Assembly: GCF_000369525.1 (NCBI RefSeq)
Contig: NZ_KB850072.1
Span: 1,238,760 to 1,302,759, forward strand
Direction: 5' to 3'
Length of the DNA: 64,000 bases
From: Acinetobacter higginsii
GTDB lineage: Bacteria > Pseudomonadota > Gammaproteobacteria > Pseudomonadales > Moraxellaceae
Below the pieces are notes generated by a model. It was not told the DNA's origin and searched no databases. It saw nothing but the letters and a program-made list of their open reading frames with translations. Shown one piece after another: positions 17,324-25,923 of the stretch (position 1 is its first letter; the number at the start of each line of letters is the position of its first letter). Both the position numbers and the translations under genes were made by a program.

Positions 17324-18130
17324 ATGTTTAAAGTTTGGAACTTTGCAAAGTGGTTGATTGGCATTTTTATGCTTATATTCATAACTAATATGACCTATGC
17401 AACCGAAGCTGCTCAACAACACGTACAAGCTAAGCCAAAAGGCAAAATTTTGGTGGTGATGACCAACCACTCAGCTTATCCAACTCGATCAGATACGACA
17501 GGATTATGGCTAACTGAACTCACCCATTTTTATGACATTGCACAAGCAGCTGGCTATGACATGGATTTTGTCAGTCCACAAGGTGGTGCTGTACCGCTAG
17601 ATGAACGTAGTCTTAAGCCAATTTATGTTGATCAATCAGCAAAAAAGCACTTGGCTGATCCCCAATTCATGCAACGCTTAAGCAATACACTAGCACCCAA
17701 TGCCATTGATACTTCCCACTATAAAGCGATTTATTACACGGGTGGACATGGCACCATGTGGGATTTTCCCAACAACCAAGGCCTAAAACAGATCAGCGAA
17801 AAGATTTATCAGCAAGGCGGTGTTATATCAGCAGTATGTCATGGTGTAGGTGGATTATTGCCGCTTCAAACCTCAACGGGTCACCCCCTCATTGCAGGCC
17901 GTACGGTTACAGGCTTTGCCAATATTGAAGAGACCTTATCAGGGATCAAGTCTCAAGTTCCGTTCTCGTTGCAAGATGGATTAGTACAACAAGGAGCAAC
18001 ATATAAACGAGCTTTCTTTCCATTTACTTCTTATGTAATCGCTGATGATCGGATTATCACGGGGCAAAATCCACAATCCAGTAAAGAAATTGCAGAGGCA
18101 GTCGTTAAGCGCTTAAATAGTTTGAATTAG
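17324..18130 (+). CDS. Exported DJ-1/PfpI-family protein
   Basis: A 268-residue paralogue of the protein at 15997. It shares YYTGGHGTMWDFPN, the nucleophile elbow SAVCHGVGGLLP and the ending ITGQNPQSS, but opens with a signal peptide or membrane anchor (WLIGIFMLIFITNMTYA, cleavage predicted after residue 27). It is therefore expected in the periplasm. GAGGAA precedes the ATG, and it has its own MerR-type promoter and its own terminator, so it is a single-gene unit. Probable role: handling reactive carbonyls or damaged proteins outside the cytoplasm (inference). Confidence 0.83.
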   Translation: MFKVWNFAKWLIGIFMLIFITNMTYATEAAQQHVQAKPKGKILVVMTNHSAYPTRSDTTGLWLTELTHFYDIAQAAGYDMDFVSPQGGAVPLDERSLKPIYVDQSAKKHLADPQFMQRLSNTLAPNAIDTSHYKAIYYTGGHGTMWDFPNNQGLKQISEKIYQQGGVISAVCHGVGGLLPLQTSTGHPLIAGRTVTGFANIEETLSGIKSQVPFSLQDGLVQQGATYKRAFFPFTSYVIADDRIITGQNPQSSKEIAEAVVKRLNSLN

Positions 18131-18142
18131 ACTTTTTTCTAT

Positions 18143-18172
18143 AAAAACCAGATTTGATTATCTGGTTTTTTT
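18143..18172 (+). terminator. Intrinsic terminator after the exported DJ-1 gene
   Basis: An 11-bp stem (AAAAACCAGAT at 18143-18153 with ATCTGGTTTTT at 18160-18170) and a six-base loop followed by a T-run. Confidence 0.85.
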
Positions 18173-18245
18173 AACATCTACATGAATTTAGCTTTGTCTT
18201 ATTACACTTGAAAATGATTCGTTCCCTATATTTATTCAAAAATGC

Positions 18246-18276
18246 TTGACCTTTAAGTTAACTTTAATCTTAGCAT
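18246..18276 (+). promoter_or_regulatory. MerR-type promoter/operator C (for the exported ADC-like gene)
   Basis: TTGACC (18246-18251) and TAGCAT (18271-18276) flank a 19-base spacer containing TTTAAG/CTTTAA half-sites. The -35 and -10 hexamers are identical to those of operator B. It lies 30 bases upstream of the ATG at 18307. Confidence 0.87.
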
Positions 18277-18306
18277 TTAAGTTAGACCTAAAGGAGGAAC
18301 ACAATC

Positions 18307-19341
18307 ATGATCAACAAGCTTCATTTACATCGCATATCTGCAATATCATTAAGTTTGATACTTGCTACGCCAGCTTATGCAACTGAAACCCATTCACCTC
18401 AAATTAGTGGTAGTACCAATATTGCACAAACCACAATCGTTGAATTTGGACCTTATAAAGTCGCTGTACCTAAAGGTGGCTATTATGATCGCTTCCGCAT
18501 GAATCCAAACTTAGATGAAGTTGCAAAAGATCCTGCAGCAGGCAATATTGATTACTTCCGTACAATTCCTAAAAAGCTGGTTGATACCCGAGTAGGTAAA
18601 GTCTGGTCACCTAATTTTTATTATCGGACCAGTAATGTTCAAGTATTGATGTTAGCGCCTATTGCAAAATTAAAAGCTAAGCTCCCCGCTCCACTTCAAC
18701 CTTTACAGCCACTCTCTGGTTATGGCTTGGTTTCACTGACTTTCTTCTCTTATGCCGTGGGTGATGTAGATCCCTATGATGAAGTTTCTGTCGCCATTGT
18801 GGTGCGCCAACCTGGTGCACATCGCTTCAATAGTACTGAATTACTTAGCTCTATGCGAAAGCATCAATATTATGGCTATGTACTGGCATTACCTGTAAAT
18901 ACTGAGATTGCACGTGTTCGTGGGGTTTATGGTTATCAATTACCCAAATGGTTAACACCAATTGATATGAAGATTGGTAGCCATGAGCTGCAAGCCCACA
19001 TTTTTAATACCGATGGCAAACCTGATTTAAGTCTGACAGCGCCTCTACCTAAAATAAAAACGGTAAAGCCGCAATCACGAATTGAAACCAAAACTATGTA
19101 TCAGTTGGTTGATGGTAAATGGCACAGCACTTCTGTGGAATCGAATACCCTTGCATTTGGACAGAAGCTATTTCCTAAAAATGTGCAACTTGTTCGCAGC
19201 GGCGGCCCGCTGAGCAAATTACTTGATGACTTAGGTGCAAACAAGATATTACGTTTAGATGTAGTAAAAGATGCTCAATTAGCACTTAATATGCCCGTTC
19301 ATTTTCCAGCATTAGATCAAGCTAAAGAAAATACAAAATAG
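18307..19341 (+). CDS. Exported acetoacetate decarboxylase-family protein
   Basis: A 344-residue protein with a signal peptide (MINKLHLHRISAISLSLILATPAYA). The mature part has the acetoacetate decarboxylase (ADC) fold signature ARVRGVYGYQLPKWLT, where the Lys sits where the Schiff-base Lys of ADC-fold enzymes lies, plus VSVAIVVRQPG. Catalysis on acetoacetate is not implied; many ADC-like proteins act on other keto acids or enones. It is closely related to the protein at 22223 (shared PKGGYYDRFRMNP, DPAAGNID, GYGLVSLTFF). A strong AAAGGAGGAA ribosome site precedes the ATG. Periplasmic location predicted. Confidence 0.82.
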   Translation: MINKLHLHRISAISLSLILATPAYATETHSPQISGSTNIAQTTIVEFGPYKVAVPKGGYYDRFRMNPNLDEVAKDPAAGNIDYFRTIPKKLVDTRVGKVWSPNFYYRTSNVQVLMLAPIAKLKAKLPAPLQPLQPLSGYGLVSLTFFSYAVGDVDPYDEVSVAIVVRQPGAHRFNSTELLSSMRKHQYYGYVLALPVNTEIARVRGVYGYQLPKWLTPIDMKIGSHELQAHIFNTDGKPDLSLTAPLPKIKTVKPQSRIETKTMYQLVDGKWHSTSVESNTLAFGQKLFPKNVQLVRSGGPLSKLLDDLGANKILRLDVVKDAQLALNMPVHFPALDQAKENTK

Positions 19342-19351
19342 ATATATGAGA

Positions 19352-19385
19352 AAAAAATCCGCTTTCTGAATAAAGCGGATTTTTT
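19352..19385 (+). terminator. Terminator after the exported ADC-like gene
   Basis: A 14-bp stem (arms 19352-19365 and 19372-19385) with CCGC/GCGG core and A/T-runs at both ends. Confidence 0.88.
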
Positions 19386-19434
19386 ATGATCAGAAACCAC
19401 TTTTTCCTTTCCAATGTTTTTAATTGCTTGCCCA

Positions 19435-19470
19435 TAAAAAAGCCAATTACAGATTGTTCTGCAATTGGCT
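19435..19470 (-). terminator. Terminator for the Old Yellow Enzyme gene
   Basis: On the minus strand an AGCCAATT/AATTGGCT stem (arms 19441-19448 and 19463-19470) is followed by a T-run, 45 bases past the stop codon at 19515. Confidence 0.75.
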
Positions 19471-19514
19471 GTTGTTCAATCTATTAGCTAAGTATTGGCA
19501 ACTTGTTGCTCAGC

Positions 19515-20753
19515 TTAAGATGCAAATGAATATGTACGCATCCGATTTTTATATTGGCGCGTACGACATGTCATTGCTGATTGTTGCAAAATCAACGCCC
19601 AAAGTGGAGAAACTTTTGGATTGGTTGATTTACCAAGACTGAGTTTACGTAACTGGAATTTCACTGTGGCCATATTGGCGAGTGAAGCTAAGGTTTTATT
19701 TTCCCATGTAATTGCTTTCAACTCTGGTGCCGTATTTTGCCCCTGCTTCCACTCATTTGGGAGATTTGGATCGATTGCCAAAGCTGTGGCAATCCCGACC
19801 ATATCGACACCACTTTCAATGACCTGTTCAGCCACTTGTTTACGACGAATTCCACCCGTCACCATTACAGGCATCTTGGCAACTTTACCAATCTCTTGAG
19901 CAAACTCTAGAAAATAAGCTTCTCGAGCCAAGGTACGACCATCACGTGCCTGACCTTGCATTGCCGGTGCTTCATAACTACCACCAGATAACTCAACCAG
20001 ATCAACAGCCAGTTCGTTGAGCATCATAACCACTTGCTGTGCATCTTCAGCACTAAAACCACCGCGTTGGAAGTCAGCCGAGTTCAGCTTCACCGCCACT
20101 GTAAATCTGTCTGAAACCACAGCACGCACCGCTTTAACAATCTCAATCAAAATACGTGCACGATTTTCCAAAGAACCACCCCATTGATCTTGACGCTTAT
20201 TACTGAGTGGCGAAAGAAACTGACTGAGTAAATAACCATGTGCCGCATGGATTTCAACACCAGTAAAGCCTGCTTTTTCTCCTAAACGTGCAGTGTTGGC
20301 AAAACGTTGAATGACTTCATTAATCATGTCTTGGTTCATTTCAATCGGGGTATTAAAACGATCTGACATTTTGCCTAAATCTAAGGCAACCGCAGAAGGC
20401 GCCCAAGTCTCTTGACCTAAATTGGATTGCATTTGACGGCCAGGATGATTGATTTGCAACCACACTTGTGCACCCTTCGAACGACCGATTTGCGCCCAGC
20501 GTTTGAATGTATCCAAATATTTTTCATCTTCCAGAACGACACCACCGGGTCCTGTCATAGCACGACGATCCACCATGACATTACCTGTGATAATCAAACC
20601 TACACCTCCATCCGCCCAAGCTTGGTATAAACGCATCAGCTCTTCAGATGGTGCATGGTTTAAATCCGCCATATTTTCCTCCATTGCAGCTTTTGCAATG
20701 CGATTGGGGATATGTGAACCATTTGGGAAAACTAATTGTTCAAATACTTTCAT
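19515..20753 (-). CDS. Old Yellow Enzyme-family NADH:flavin oxidoreductase
   Basis: A 412-residue FMN-dependent ene-reductase. Features are NRIAKAAMEENMAD near the N-terminus, WLQINHPGRQ, the active-site pair HAAHGYLLSQFLSP, FTVAVKLNSADF, and VTGGIRRKQVAEQVIESGVDMVGIATALAIDP binding FMN phosphate. OYE enzymes reduce activated C=C bonds of enals, enones and nitro compounds, a typical electrophile-detoxifying reaction. Its promoter carries MerR-type operator D. GAGG precedes the ATG. The C-terminus (RTRQYKNRMRTYSF) is basic and non-catalytic. Confidence 0.88.
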   Translation of the reverse strand: MKVFEQLVFPNGSHIPNRIAKAAMEENMADLNHAPSEELMRLYQAWADGGVGLIITGNVMVDRRAMTGPGGVVLEDEKYLDTFKRWAQIGRSKGAQVWLQINHPGRQMQSNLGQETWAPSAVALDLGKMSDRFNTPIEMNQDMINEVIQRFANTARLGEKAGFTGVEIHAAHGYLLSQFLSPLSNKRQDQWGGSLENRARILIEIVKAVRAVVSDRFTVAVKLNSADFQRGGFSAEDAQQVVMMLNELAVDLVELSGGSYEAPAMQGQARDGRTLAREAYFLEFAQEIGKVAKMPVMVTGGIRRKQVAEQVIESGVDMVGIATALAIDPNLPNEWKQGQNTAPELKAITWENKTLASLANMATVKFQLRKLSLGKSTNPKVSPLWALILQQSAMTCRTRQYKNRMRTYSFAS

Positions 20754-20780
20754 TTTGATTACCTCATTGAGTATGGGTTT

Positions 20781-20811
20781 ACTCTAAGGTTAAAGTAAAC
20801 TTTAATGTCAA
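20781..20811 (-). promoter_or_regulatory. MerR-type promoter/operator D (for the OYE gene)
   Basis: On the minus strand TTGACA (20806-20811) and TAGAGT (20781-20786) are 19 bases apart with a TTAAAG/CTTTAA dyad between. It lies 27 bases before the start codon. Confidence 0.88.
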
Positions 20812-20904
20812 TAGGTTTGATCAAACTTTATTAATCTTTTCTAATCATCAAAATAAAATCATAAACTTAACAAGTGATACCAATATCAAAAAAATGCTTA
20901 AAAT

Positions 20905-20932
20905 AAAAAATAGAGGCAAATATGCCTCTATT
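20905..20932 (-). terminator. Terminator for the alpha/beta hydrolase gene
   Basis: A 10-bp stem (AATAGAGGCA/TGCCTCTATT, arms 20909-20918 and 20923-20932) followed on the minus strand by a T-run; 34 bases beyond the stop. Confidence 0.88.
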
Positions 20933-20965
20933 CTTGAATGGGATTTTGAATCAAATCAATGCCGC

Positions 20966-21796
20966 CTACGCACGAATGAATGCCAATAGATCTGGATTAA
21001 TGACATCGGCATTCACGGTTAACATGCCATGAGAAAAACCTTTGTAGGTTTTTAAAGTTCCGTTTTGTACCAATTTGGCAGACAATGCCCCAGAATTTTC
21101 ATAAGGTACAACTTGATCATCATCACCATGCATTACCAATACAGGGACTGAAATCTTTTTCAGGTCCTCAGTAAAATCAGTCTGGGAAAAGGCCACAATG
21201 CCATCATAATGTGCTTTTGCGCCACCCATCATGCCCTGACGCCACCAATTCCAGATCACAGGTTCAGATGGATTTGCATCTGGACGGTTAAAACCGTAGA
21301 AAGGCCCCGCTGGTAAATCATAGTAAAATTGCGAGCGGTTTTTAAATAACTGATTTTGCAAGTCATCAAAGACTTCTTTAGGTAGACCGTCAGGATTATT
21401 GGCTGTTTTGACCATAATAGGTGGTACCGCACTCACCAAAACGGCCTTGGCAACATTCGCTTCACCATGACGTGCAATATAATGAGCCACCTCACCACCA
21501 CCTGTTGAGTGGCCAATATGAATCGCATTCTTAATCCCAAGATGCTGCACTACAGCTGCAACATCATCTGCATAATGGTCCATATCGTGCCCATCCCAGA
21601 CTTGACTGGAACGACCATGCCCGCGACGGTCATGTGCGACAACACGGAAACCTTCATTTAAAAAGAATAATAGTTGGGCATCCCAATCATCTGAGCTGAG
21701 TGGCCAACCATGATGAAAAAATAAGACCTGTGCATCGCGAGGTCCCCAATCTTTATAAAAAATATCTACACCATCTTTTGTCGTAACGAATGCCAT
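20966..21796 (-). CDS. Alpha/beta hydrolase (non-haem chloroperoxidase/arylesterase type)
   Basis: A 276-residue alpha/beta hydrolase. The oxyanion motif HHGWPLSSDDWD, nucleophile elbow GHSTGGGEVA (Ser), acid in VMHGDDDQVVP and catalytic His in KGFSHGM match the cofactor-free chloroperoxidase/esterase group, whose natural role is ester or lactone hydrolysis or perhydrolysis. Start 21796 has an AGGAG site; the longer reading to 21835 does not. The promoter carries MerR-type operator E, so it belongs to the same regulon. Cytoplasmic. Confidence 0.88.
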   Translation of the reverse strand: MAFVTTKDGVDIFYKDWGPRDAQVLFFHHGWPLSSDDWDAQLLFFLNEGFRVVAHDRRGHGRSSQVWDGHDMDHYADDVAAVVQHLGIKNAIHIGHSTGGGEVAHYIARHGEANVAKAVLVSAVPPIMVKTANNPDGLPKEVFDDLQNQLFKNRSQFYYDLPAGPFYGFNRPDANPSEPVIWNWWRQGMMGGAKAHYDGIVAFSQTDFTEDLKKISVPVLVMHGDDDQVVPYENSGALSAKLVQNGTLKTYKGFSHGMLTVNADVINPDLLAFIRA

Positions 21797-21903
21797 CTTT
21801 GTTTCTCCTGTGTAAGATTTACACTGTCGATTCATGATCTATGTTCTAATTAATTTACTTATAACTACATTTTTTAAGTACCATCCGTGTGGATAGTGTT
21901 TCT

Positions 21904-21934
21904 ATACTAAGATTAAAGTTCGCTTTAAGGTCAA
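21904..21934 (-). promoter_or_regulatory. MerR-type promoter/operator E (for the alpha/beta hydrolase)
   Basis: On the minus strand TTGACC (21929-21934) and TAGTAT (21904-21909) are 19 bases apart with a TTAAAG/CTTTAA dyad. Confidence 0.88.
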
Positions 21935-22117
21935 TGCTTTTAGTCCTATTCTGATAATAAAAATGTAATTTAATGATTAAAAATAAACGAATGATCAATA
22001 GACTTACTCATTGAGATCAATGATTTTTTTCACAAAGTTAAATGTTTTCAGCACTTATTTTCTTTACATTGTTTCAACGAACCAGCTTTGTACTTATCAA
22101 ATATCAAATTTTGCTGC

Positions 22118-22148
22118 TTGACATTAAAGTTCACTTTAATCTTATAGT
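22118..22148 (+). promoter_or_regulatory. MerR-type promoter/operator F (for the ADC-like gene at 22223)
   Basis: TTGACA (22118-22123) and TATAGT (22143-22148) flank 19 bases with a TTAAAG/CTTTAA dyad. Confidence 0.88.
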
Positions 22149-22222
22149 GAACTCAGATATAAGAAATGTTCTTGTCATTGGCAGGCATTTTGAATGACTT
22201 GGTCAATCAAAGGTTTACGAAT

Positions 22223-23119
22223 ATGCAAAGCAATAAACAGTTTACTGAAGTTGAGTTTGGGCAACAAAAAGTCAATGTTCCCAAAGGTGGATATTATGAC
22301 CGGTTTAGAATGAATCCCGATTTAGATCAAGTTGCACAAGATCCTGCCGCTGGCAATATTGATTTCTTTCGCAAAACGCCTAAACAATGGGTTGAATCGA
22401 GAGTTGGTCCAGTTTGGGCACCCAATTTTTATTATCGTAGTGGCAATGTGCAAGTGTTGATGTTAGCACCATTTAAACAACTCCAGAAAAAATTACCCGC
22501 TCCTTTAGAACCTTTACAGGCCTTTCCTGGCTATGGGCTGGTCGCCCTTACCTTCTTTACATACTCTGTTTGTGATAACGATCCATATAATGAAGTCTCT
22601 GTTGCAATTGTGGTGCGTAAGCCCAATGCACGCACTCCGCATGCTTTGGAACTCATCAATTCAATTCGTCAACGCCATTTTTACGCACATGTTTTAGCGC
22701 TACCTGTAGATACAGAAATTGCGCGGGTCCGTGGTGTTTATGGTTACCAACTTCCTAAATGGCTCACTGAAATTAAGGTCGATATCAGCTCCAAAGACGT
22801 GAATGCGAGCCTAACAGATACATCTGGCAAAATCGATTTAAGCCTGTTTGCCCCAACACCCAATTTGCATTCAGTAAAATCTGAATCACATATGAGTCAA
22901 GCGACGATGTTACATCTGGTTGATGGCAAATGGCAGCAAACCTTGGTTCAATCTAATGTCTTATCTTTTGGACAAAAACTTCTGCCTAGAAAAGTCAAAT
23001 TAGTCCGTCATGGTGGTCCTTTGAGTCAATTATTAGATGAACTTGGTGCGTCGAAGATTCTTCGTTTAGACGTGGTTCAAGACACACAAGTCATTCTCCA
23101 TTTGCCCAAAGCACTTTAA
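22223..23119 (+). CDS. Cytoplasmic acetoacetate decarboxylase-family protein
   Basis: A 298-residue paralogue of the protein at 18307 without a signal peptide (begins MQSNKQFTEVEFGQQ). It keeps PKGGYYDRFRMNPDLDQ, GYGLVALTFFTY, EVSVAIVVRKP and the ARVRGVYGYQLPKWL motif with the putative Schiff-base Lys. I take ATG 22223, which has AAAGG upstream, rather than 22166, which would leave a leader of about ten bases after the -10. The dehydrogenase-like gene follows 36 bases later and is probably co-transcribed. Probable keto-acid or enone chemistry in the cytoplasm (inference). Confidence 0.82.
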   Translation: MQSNKQFTEVEFGQQKVNVPKGGYYDRFRMNPDLDQVAQDPAAGNIDFFRKTPKQWVESRVGPVWAPNFYYRSGNVQVLMLAPFKQLQKKLPAPLEPLQAFPGYGLVALTFFTYSVCDNDPYNEVSVAIVVRKPNARTPHALELINSIRQRHFYAHVLALPVDTEIARVRGVYGYQLPKWLTEIKVDISSKDVNASLTDTSGKIDLSLFAPTPNLHSVKSESHMSQATMLHLVDGKWQQTLVQSNVLSFGQKLLPRKVKLVRHGGPLSQLLDELGASKILRLDVVQDTQVILHLPKAL

Positions 23120-23155
23120 TATTCAACTCATCAAATCGTTAAGGAAAAACAAGTA

Positions 23156-24400
23156 ATGACAAAATTAAATTATGATCTTGTGGTCTTTGGTGCGACTAGC
23201 TTCGTCGGCCAGATTCTAACTCAGTATTTGGCCGAATATTTTGCCACTCAAAAAGAACAGATCCGTTGGGCAATTGCTGGACGTTCACAGCAGAAATTAC
23301 AACAGGTCAAAGATGCGCTTGGCCCTATTGGCCAAGCTGTCCCGATCTTGGTTGCCGATGCCAATAATCAAACCGAACTCGATGCGCTCTGTGCACAAAC
23401 ACGTGTGGTCGTCTCAACGGTTGGCCCATATGCTTTGTATGGTGAACCGTTAATTCAAGCCTGTGTGAATAACGGAACAGATTATTGTGATCTGACTGGA
23501 GAAACCCAGTGGATTAAACACATGATCACCAAGTATGAAGCGCAAGCACAACTCTCAGGTGCGCGTATTGTGCATTGCTGTGGATTTGATTCAGTTCCAT
23601 CGGATATGGGCGTTTATTACCTGCAGCAACAAGCACAACAGCAGTTTAATGCGCCTGCCACTCAAGTTTCCATGCGGGTTAAAACCTTAAAAGGTGGTGC
23701 ATCGGGTGGTACAGTCGCTAGTTTGATCAATGTGATTCAAGAGGCTGCGGCTGATCCTGCATTGCGTAAAGATCTACTTAATCCATACATTCTCTGCCCC
23801 GCAGATCATGGCAATACCCAAAGACAGATTTATATCAAAAGTGCCAAATTCGATCCTGATTTTAATGCATGGATTGCGCCTTTTGTCATGGCTGCTGTAA
23901 ATGAACGTGTGGTACAGCGTTCTAATGCTTTATCCGGTAATGCCTATGGCAACAACTTTCGCTACAACGAAGCGATTTTGACTGGTGAAGGGCTAAAAGG
24001 ACGTTTAAAAGCCTTAGCTGTCGTCTCTGGTCTCGGTGCATTTATGCTCGCTGCGGTCAGTAAACCGATTAGCCAAGTCATGGAACGTTATCTATTACCA
24101 AAGCCGGGAGAAGGCCCTACGCCGGAGCAACAATTGGCAGGACGATTTGACTTACGTTTTGTGGGTAAAACCGATGCAGGACAAAGCCTAAAAATCAAAG
24201 TAACTGGTGACCGTGATCCTGGTTATGGCTCTACAGGCAAAATGTTGGGACAAGCAGCGTTGAGTCTTGCCATTGACCATACCAAAGATGGCGAAAAATC
24301 TACGCCTCAAGGTGGCTTTTGGACACCTGCGACCATGTTTGATGATCGATTTATTCAACGTTTAACAAAACATGCTGGGCTTACTTTTGAGCAGGTTTAA
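23156..24400 (+). CDS. Saccharopine dehydrogenase-like (trans-acting enoyl reductase type) protein
   Basis: A 414-residue NAD(P)-dependent oxidoreductase of the saccharopine dehydrogenase-like family. The Rossmann motif is VVFGATSFVGQILTQYLA, followed by AGRSQQKLQQV (cofactor 2' side), VVSTVGPYALYGEPLIQAC and DLTGETQWI, segments shared with mycobacterial trans-acting enoyl reductase and eukaryotic SCCPDH. A hydrophobic stretch near residue 290 (AVVSGLGAFMLAAVS) may touch membrane. It lies 36 bases behind the ADC-like gene, so it should be driven by operator F. Substrate unknown, perhaps a reducible lipid-like carbonyl or enone. Confidence 0.82.
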   Translation: MTKLNYDLVVFGATSFVGQILTQYLAEYFATQKEQIRWAIAGRSQQKLQQVKDALGPIGQAVPILVADANNQTELDALCAQTRVVVSTVGPYALYGEPLIQACVNNGTDYCDLTGETQWIKHMITKYEAQAQLSGARIVHCCGFDSVPSDMGVYYLQQQAQQQFNAPATQVSMRVKTLKGGASGGTVASLINVIQEAAADPALRKDLLNPYILCPADHGNTQRQIYIKSAKFDPDFNAWIAPFVMAAVNERVVQRSNALSGNAYGNNFRYNEAILTGEGLKGRLKALAVVSGLGAFMLAAVSKPISQVMERYLLPKPGEGPTPEQQLAGRFDLRFVGKTDAGQSLKIKVTGDRDPGYGSTGKMLGQAALSLAIDHTKDGEKSTPQGGFWTPATMFDDRFIQRLTKHAGLTFEQV

Positions 24401-24483
24401 AATCTTCTGTTTTTAACTCGACTTTCTGAGGGAACCGTTTCAATAAGTGAATACTCATTGTTAAAAACAGCATCATAAAACTT

Positions 24484-24514
24484 ATCAGGCCTTAGAAATT
24501 AAGGCCTGATTTTA
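24484..24514. terminator. Bidirectional terminator between convergent genes
   Basis: An 11-bp stem (ATCAGGCCTTA at 24484-24494, TAAGGCCTGAT at 24500-24510) and five-base loop, followed by TTTT. It separates the SCPDH-like gene from the convergent nitronate monooxygenase gene. Confidence 0.78.
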
Positions 24515-24518
24515 AAAC

Positions 24519-25493
24519 TTAAAGCATGAGACGTTTTCTTGCAGCGAGATACTCTTTTTCAAGTCGGCTCACTAATTCTTCGACTGAGGTGGTGGCTTTG
24601 ATTGCATTTAAACCTTGACCACATCCCCAGATGTCACGCCATGGTTTGACCTTATGCTGTGTACCATCTTCATTCGGTGTACTGAAATCCATATCTTTCA
24701 GATTGCCTTCAGGTAAATTGGTTGGATCAAGCCCCGCCGCACGAATACTTGGTGCCAGATAGTTGCCATGTACACCAGTGAATAGGTTGGAATAGACAAT
24801 TTCATCTGAATTATGATCGACAATCGCTTGCTTATAAGCGTCTTCTGCATTGGCTTCATCTGTGGCAATAAATGCTGAACCAATATAAGCAAAGTCTGCT
24901 CCCATCGCCTGTGCCGCAAGAACCGCATCACCAGTAGAAATCGCACCAGACAAAGCCAAAGGTCCATCAAACCATTCACGAATTTCCTGAATTAATGGAA
25001 ATGGACTCTTGACGCCCGCATGCCCACCAGCACCTGCAGCCACTGCAATCAAACCATCAGCCCCTTTTTCAATCGCTTTCTTAGCAAAGGTATTGTTGAT
25101 GACATCATGCAAAACGACACCACCATAACTATGTGTCGCATCATTGATTTCTGTTCTTGCACCCAGTGATGTAATCACAATCGGTACTTTGTATTTGACA
25201 ATCAATTCCATGTCATGTTCCAAACGATTATTACTTTTATGCACGATTTGGTTGATTGCAAAAGGTGCCGCAGGTCGGTCTGGATGTAAGGCATTATGTT
25301 CAGCAATTCCTTCAGTAATCTCTTTCAGCCATTCTTCTAGCTTTTCGGCAGGTCGTGCATTCAATGCCGGCATCGAACCAATCACACCTGCTTTACATTG
25401 CGCCAACACCAGCTTGGGCGTGCTAATAATAAATAACGGTGAACCAATTACAGGGAGTCTCAGGTTTTTCATTAATTCTGGAATTTTTGACAT
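24519..25493 (-). CDS. Nitronate monooxygenase-family flavoprotein
   Basis: A 324-residue TIM-barrel flavoprotein. The N-terminus LRLPVIGSPLFIIS, the GADGLIAVAAGAGGHAG loop, LALSGAISTGDAVLAAQAMGADFAYIGSAFIAT (FMN phosphate binding) and a C-terminal W-rich segment (RDIWGCGQGL) are typical of nitronate monooxygenase/2-nitropropane dioxygenases. These use oxygen to detoxify alkyl nitronates such as propionate-3-nitronate. No MerR-type operator precedes it; a different palindrome lies upstream (25601). It stands alone as a single gene. Confidence 0.87.
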   Translation of the reverse strand: MSKIPELMKNLRLPVIGSPLFIISTPKLVLAQCKAGVIGSMPALNARPAEKLEEWLKEITEGIAEHNALHPDRPAAPFAINQIVHKSNNRLEHDMELIVKYKVPIVITSLGARTEINDATHSYGGVVLHDVINNTFAKKAIEKGADGLIAVAAGAGGHAGVKSPFPLIQEIREWFDGPLALSGAISTGDAVLAAQAMGADFAYIGSAFIATDEANAEDAYKQAIVDHNSDEIVYSNLFTGVHGNYLAPSIRAAGLDPTNLPEGNLKDMDFSTPNEDGTQHKVKPWRDIWGCGQGLNAIKATTSVEELVSRLEKEYLAARKRLML

Positions 25494-25923
25494 TACTTTT
25501 ATCCTTTAGATACTCATTATTTCAAATAGATAAAGCCTTTTTTGGAAATAAGAAGCATTTCACTTTTTAAAATTCACTTCATCATATCCAGATAAAAGTT
25601 TTTATGCAACAAGTTGCATAAACTTTACATTCACGTCTGTTTAGTAAGTAAAATGACAAAGCAGTTGAATGAAAAACCTATTATTGAATTAAATATCAGC
25701 ATATTACCTGTCTATCTAACTTAATTTTAATCAGCAAAGATTCTTGCCTCTCATGGTCATACCTTAAATCAGTAGAAAATTCTTTTACTTCTCTGCCATA
25801 CGATTCCCCTTTTTATCAGCATGATTAAATAAGAATCGTTACCAACAATATTAATGCGCTCGCTCTCAAAGATGGTATGCTTCGTTAATTTTTATTCTTT
25901 TATCAATCTCCTGGAGCTATTTT
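25494..25923. other. Intergenic region between divergent genes
   Basis: A 430-base AT-rich gap between the nitronate monooxygenase gene and the DUF3817 gene. It holds the 22-base palindrome at 25601-25622 and promoter-like AT-rich stretches. I see no gene, RNA or repeat beyond these. Confidence 0.6.
25601..25622. promoter_or_regulatory. 22-bp palindrome, probable operator upstream of nitronate monooxygenase
   Basis: Perfect 10-base arms TTTATGCAAC and GTTGCATAAA separated by AA, about 110 bases upstream of the start codon. It has the size and symmetry of a TetR- or MarR-type operator. No matching regulator gene is adjacent. Confidence 0.55.

Larger units (their letters stand above)
21797..22222. 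other. Divergent intergenic region holding operators E and F
   Basis: About 430 bases between two divergent genes. It holds the two MerR-type promoters (21904-21934 and 22118-22148) and AT-rich leader DNA. An open reading start at 22166 exists upstream of the chosen ATG but has no ribosome site. Nothing else is recognised. Confidence 0.7.

Noticed and set aside
24519-25493. Nitronate monooxygenase as a member of the MerR regulon
   Set aside because: Its upstream region has a different palindrome and no such operator.
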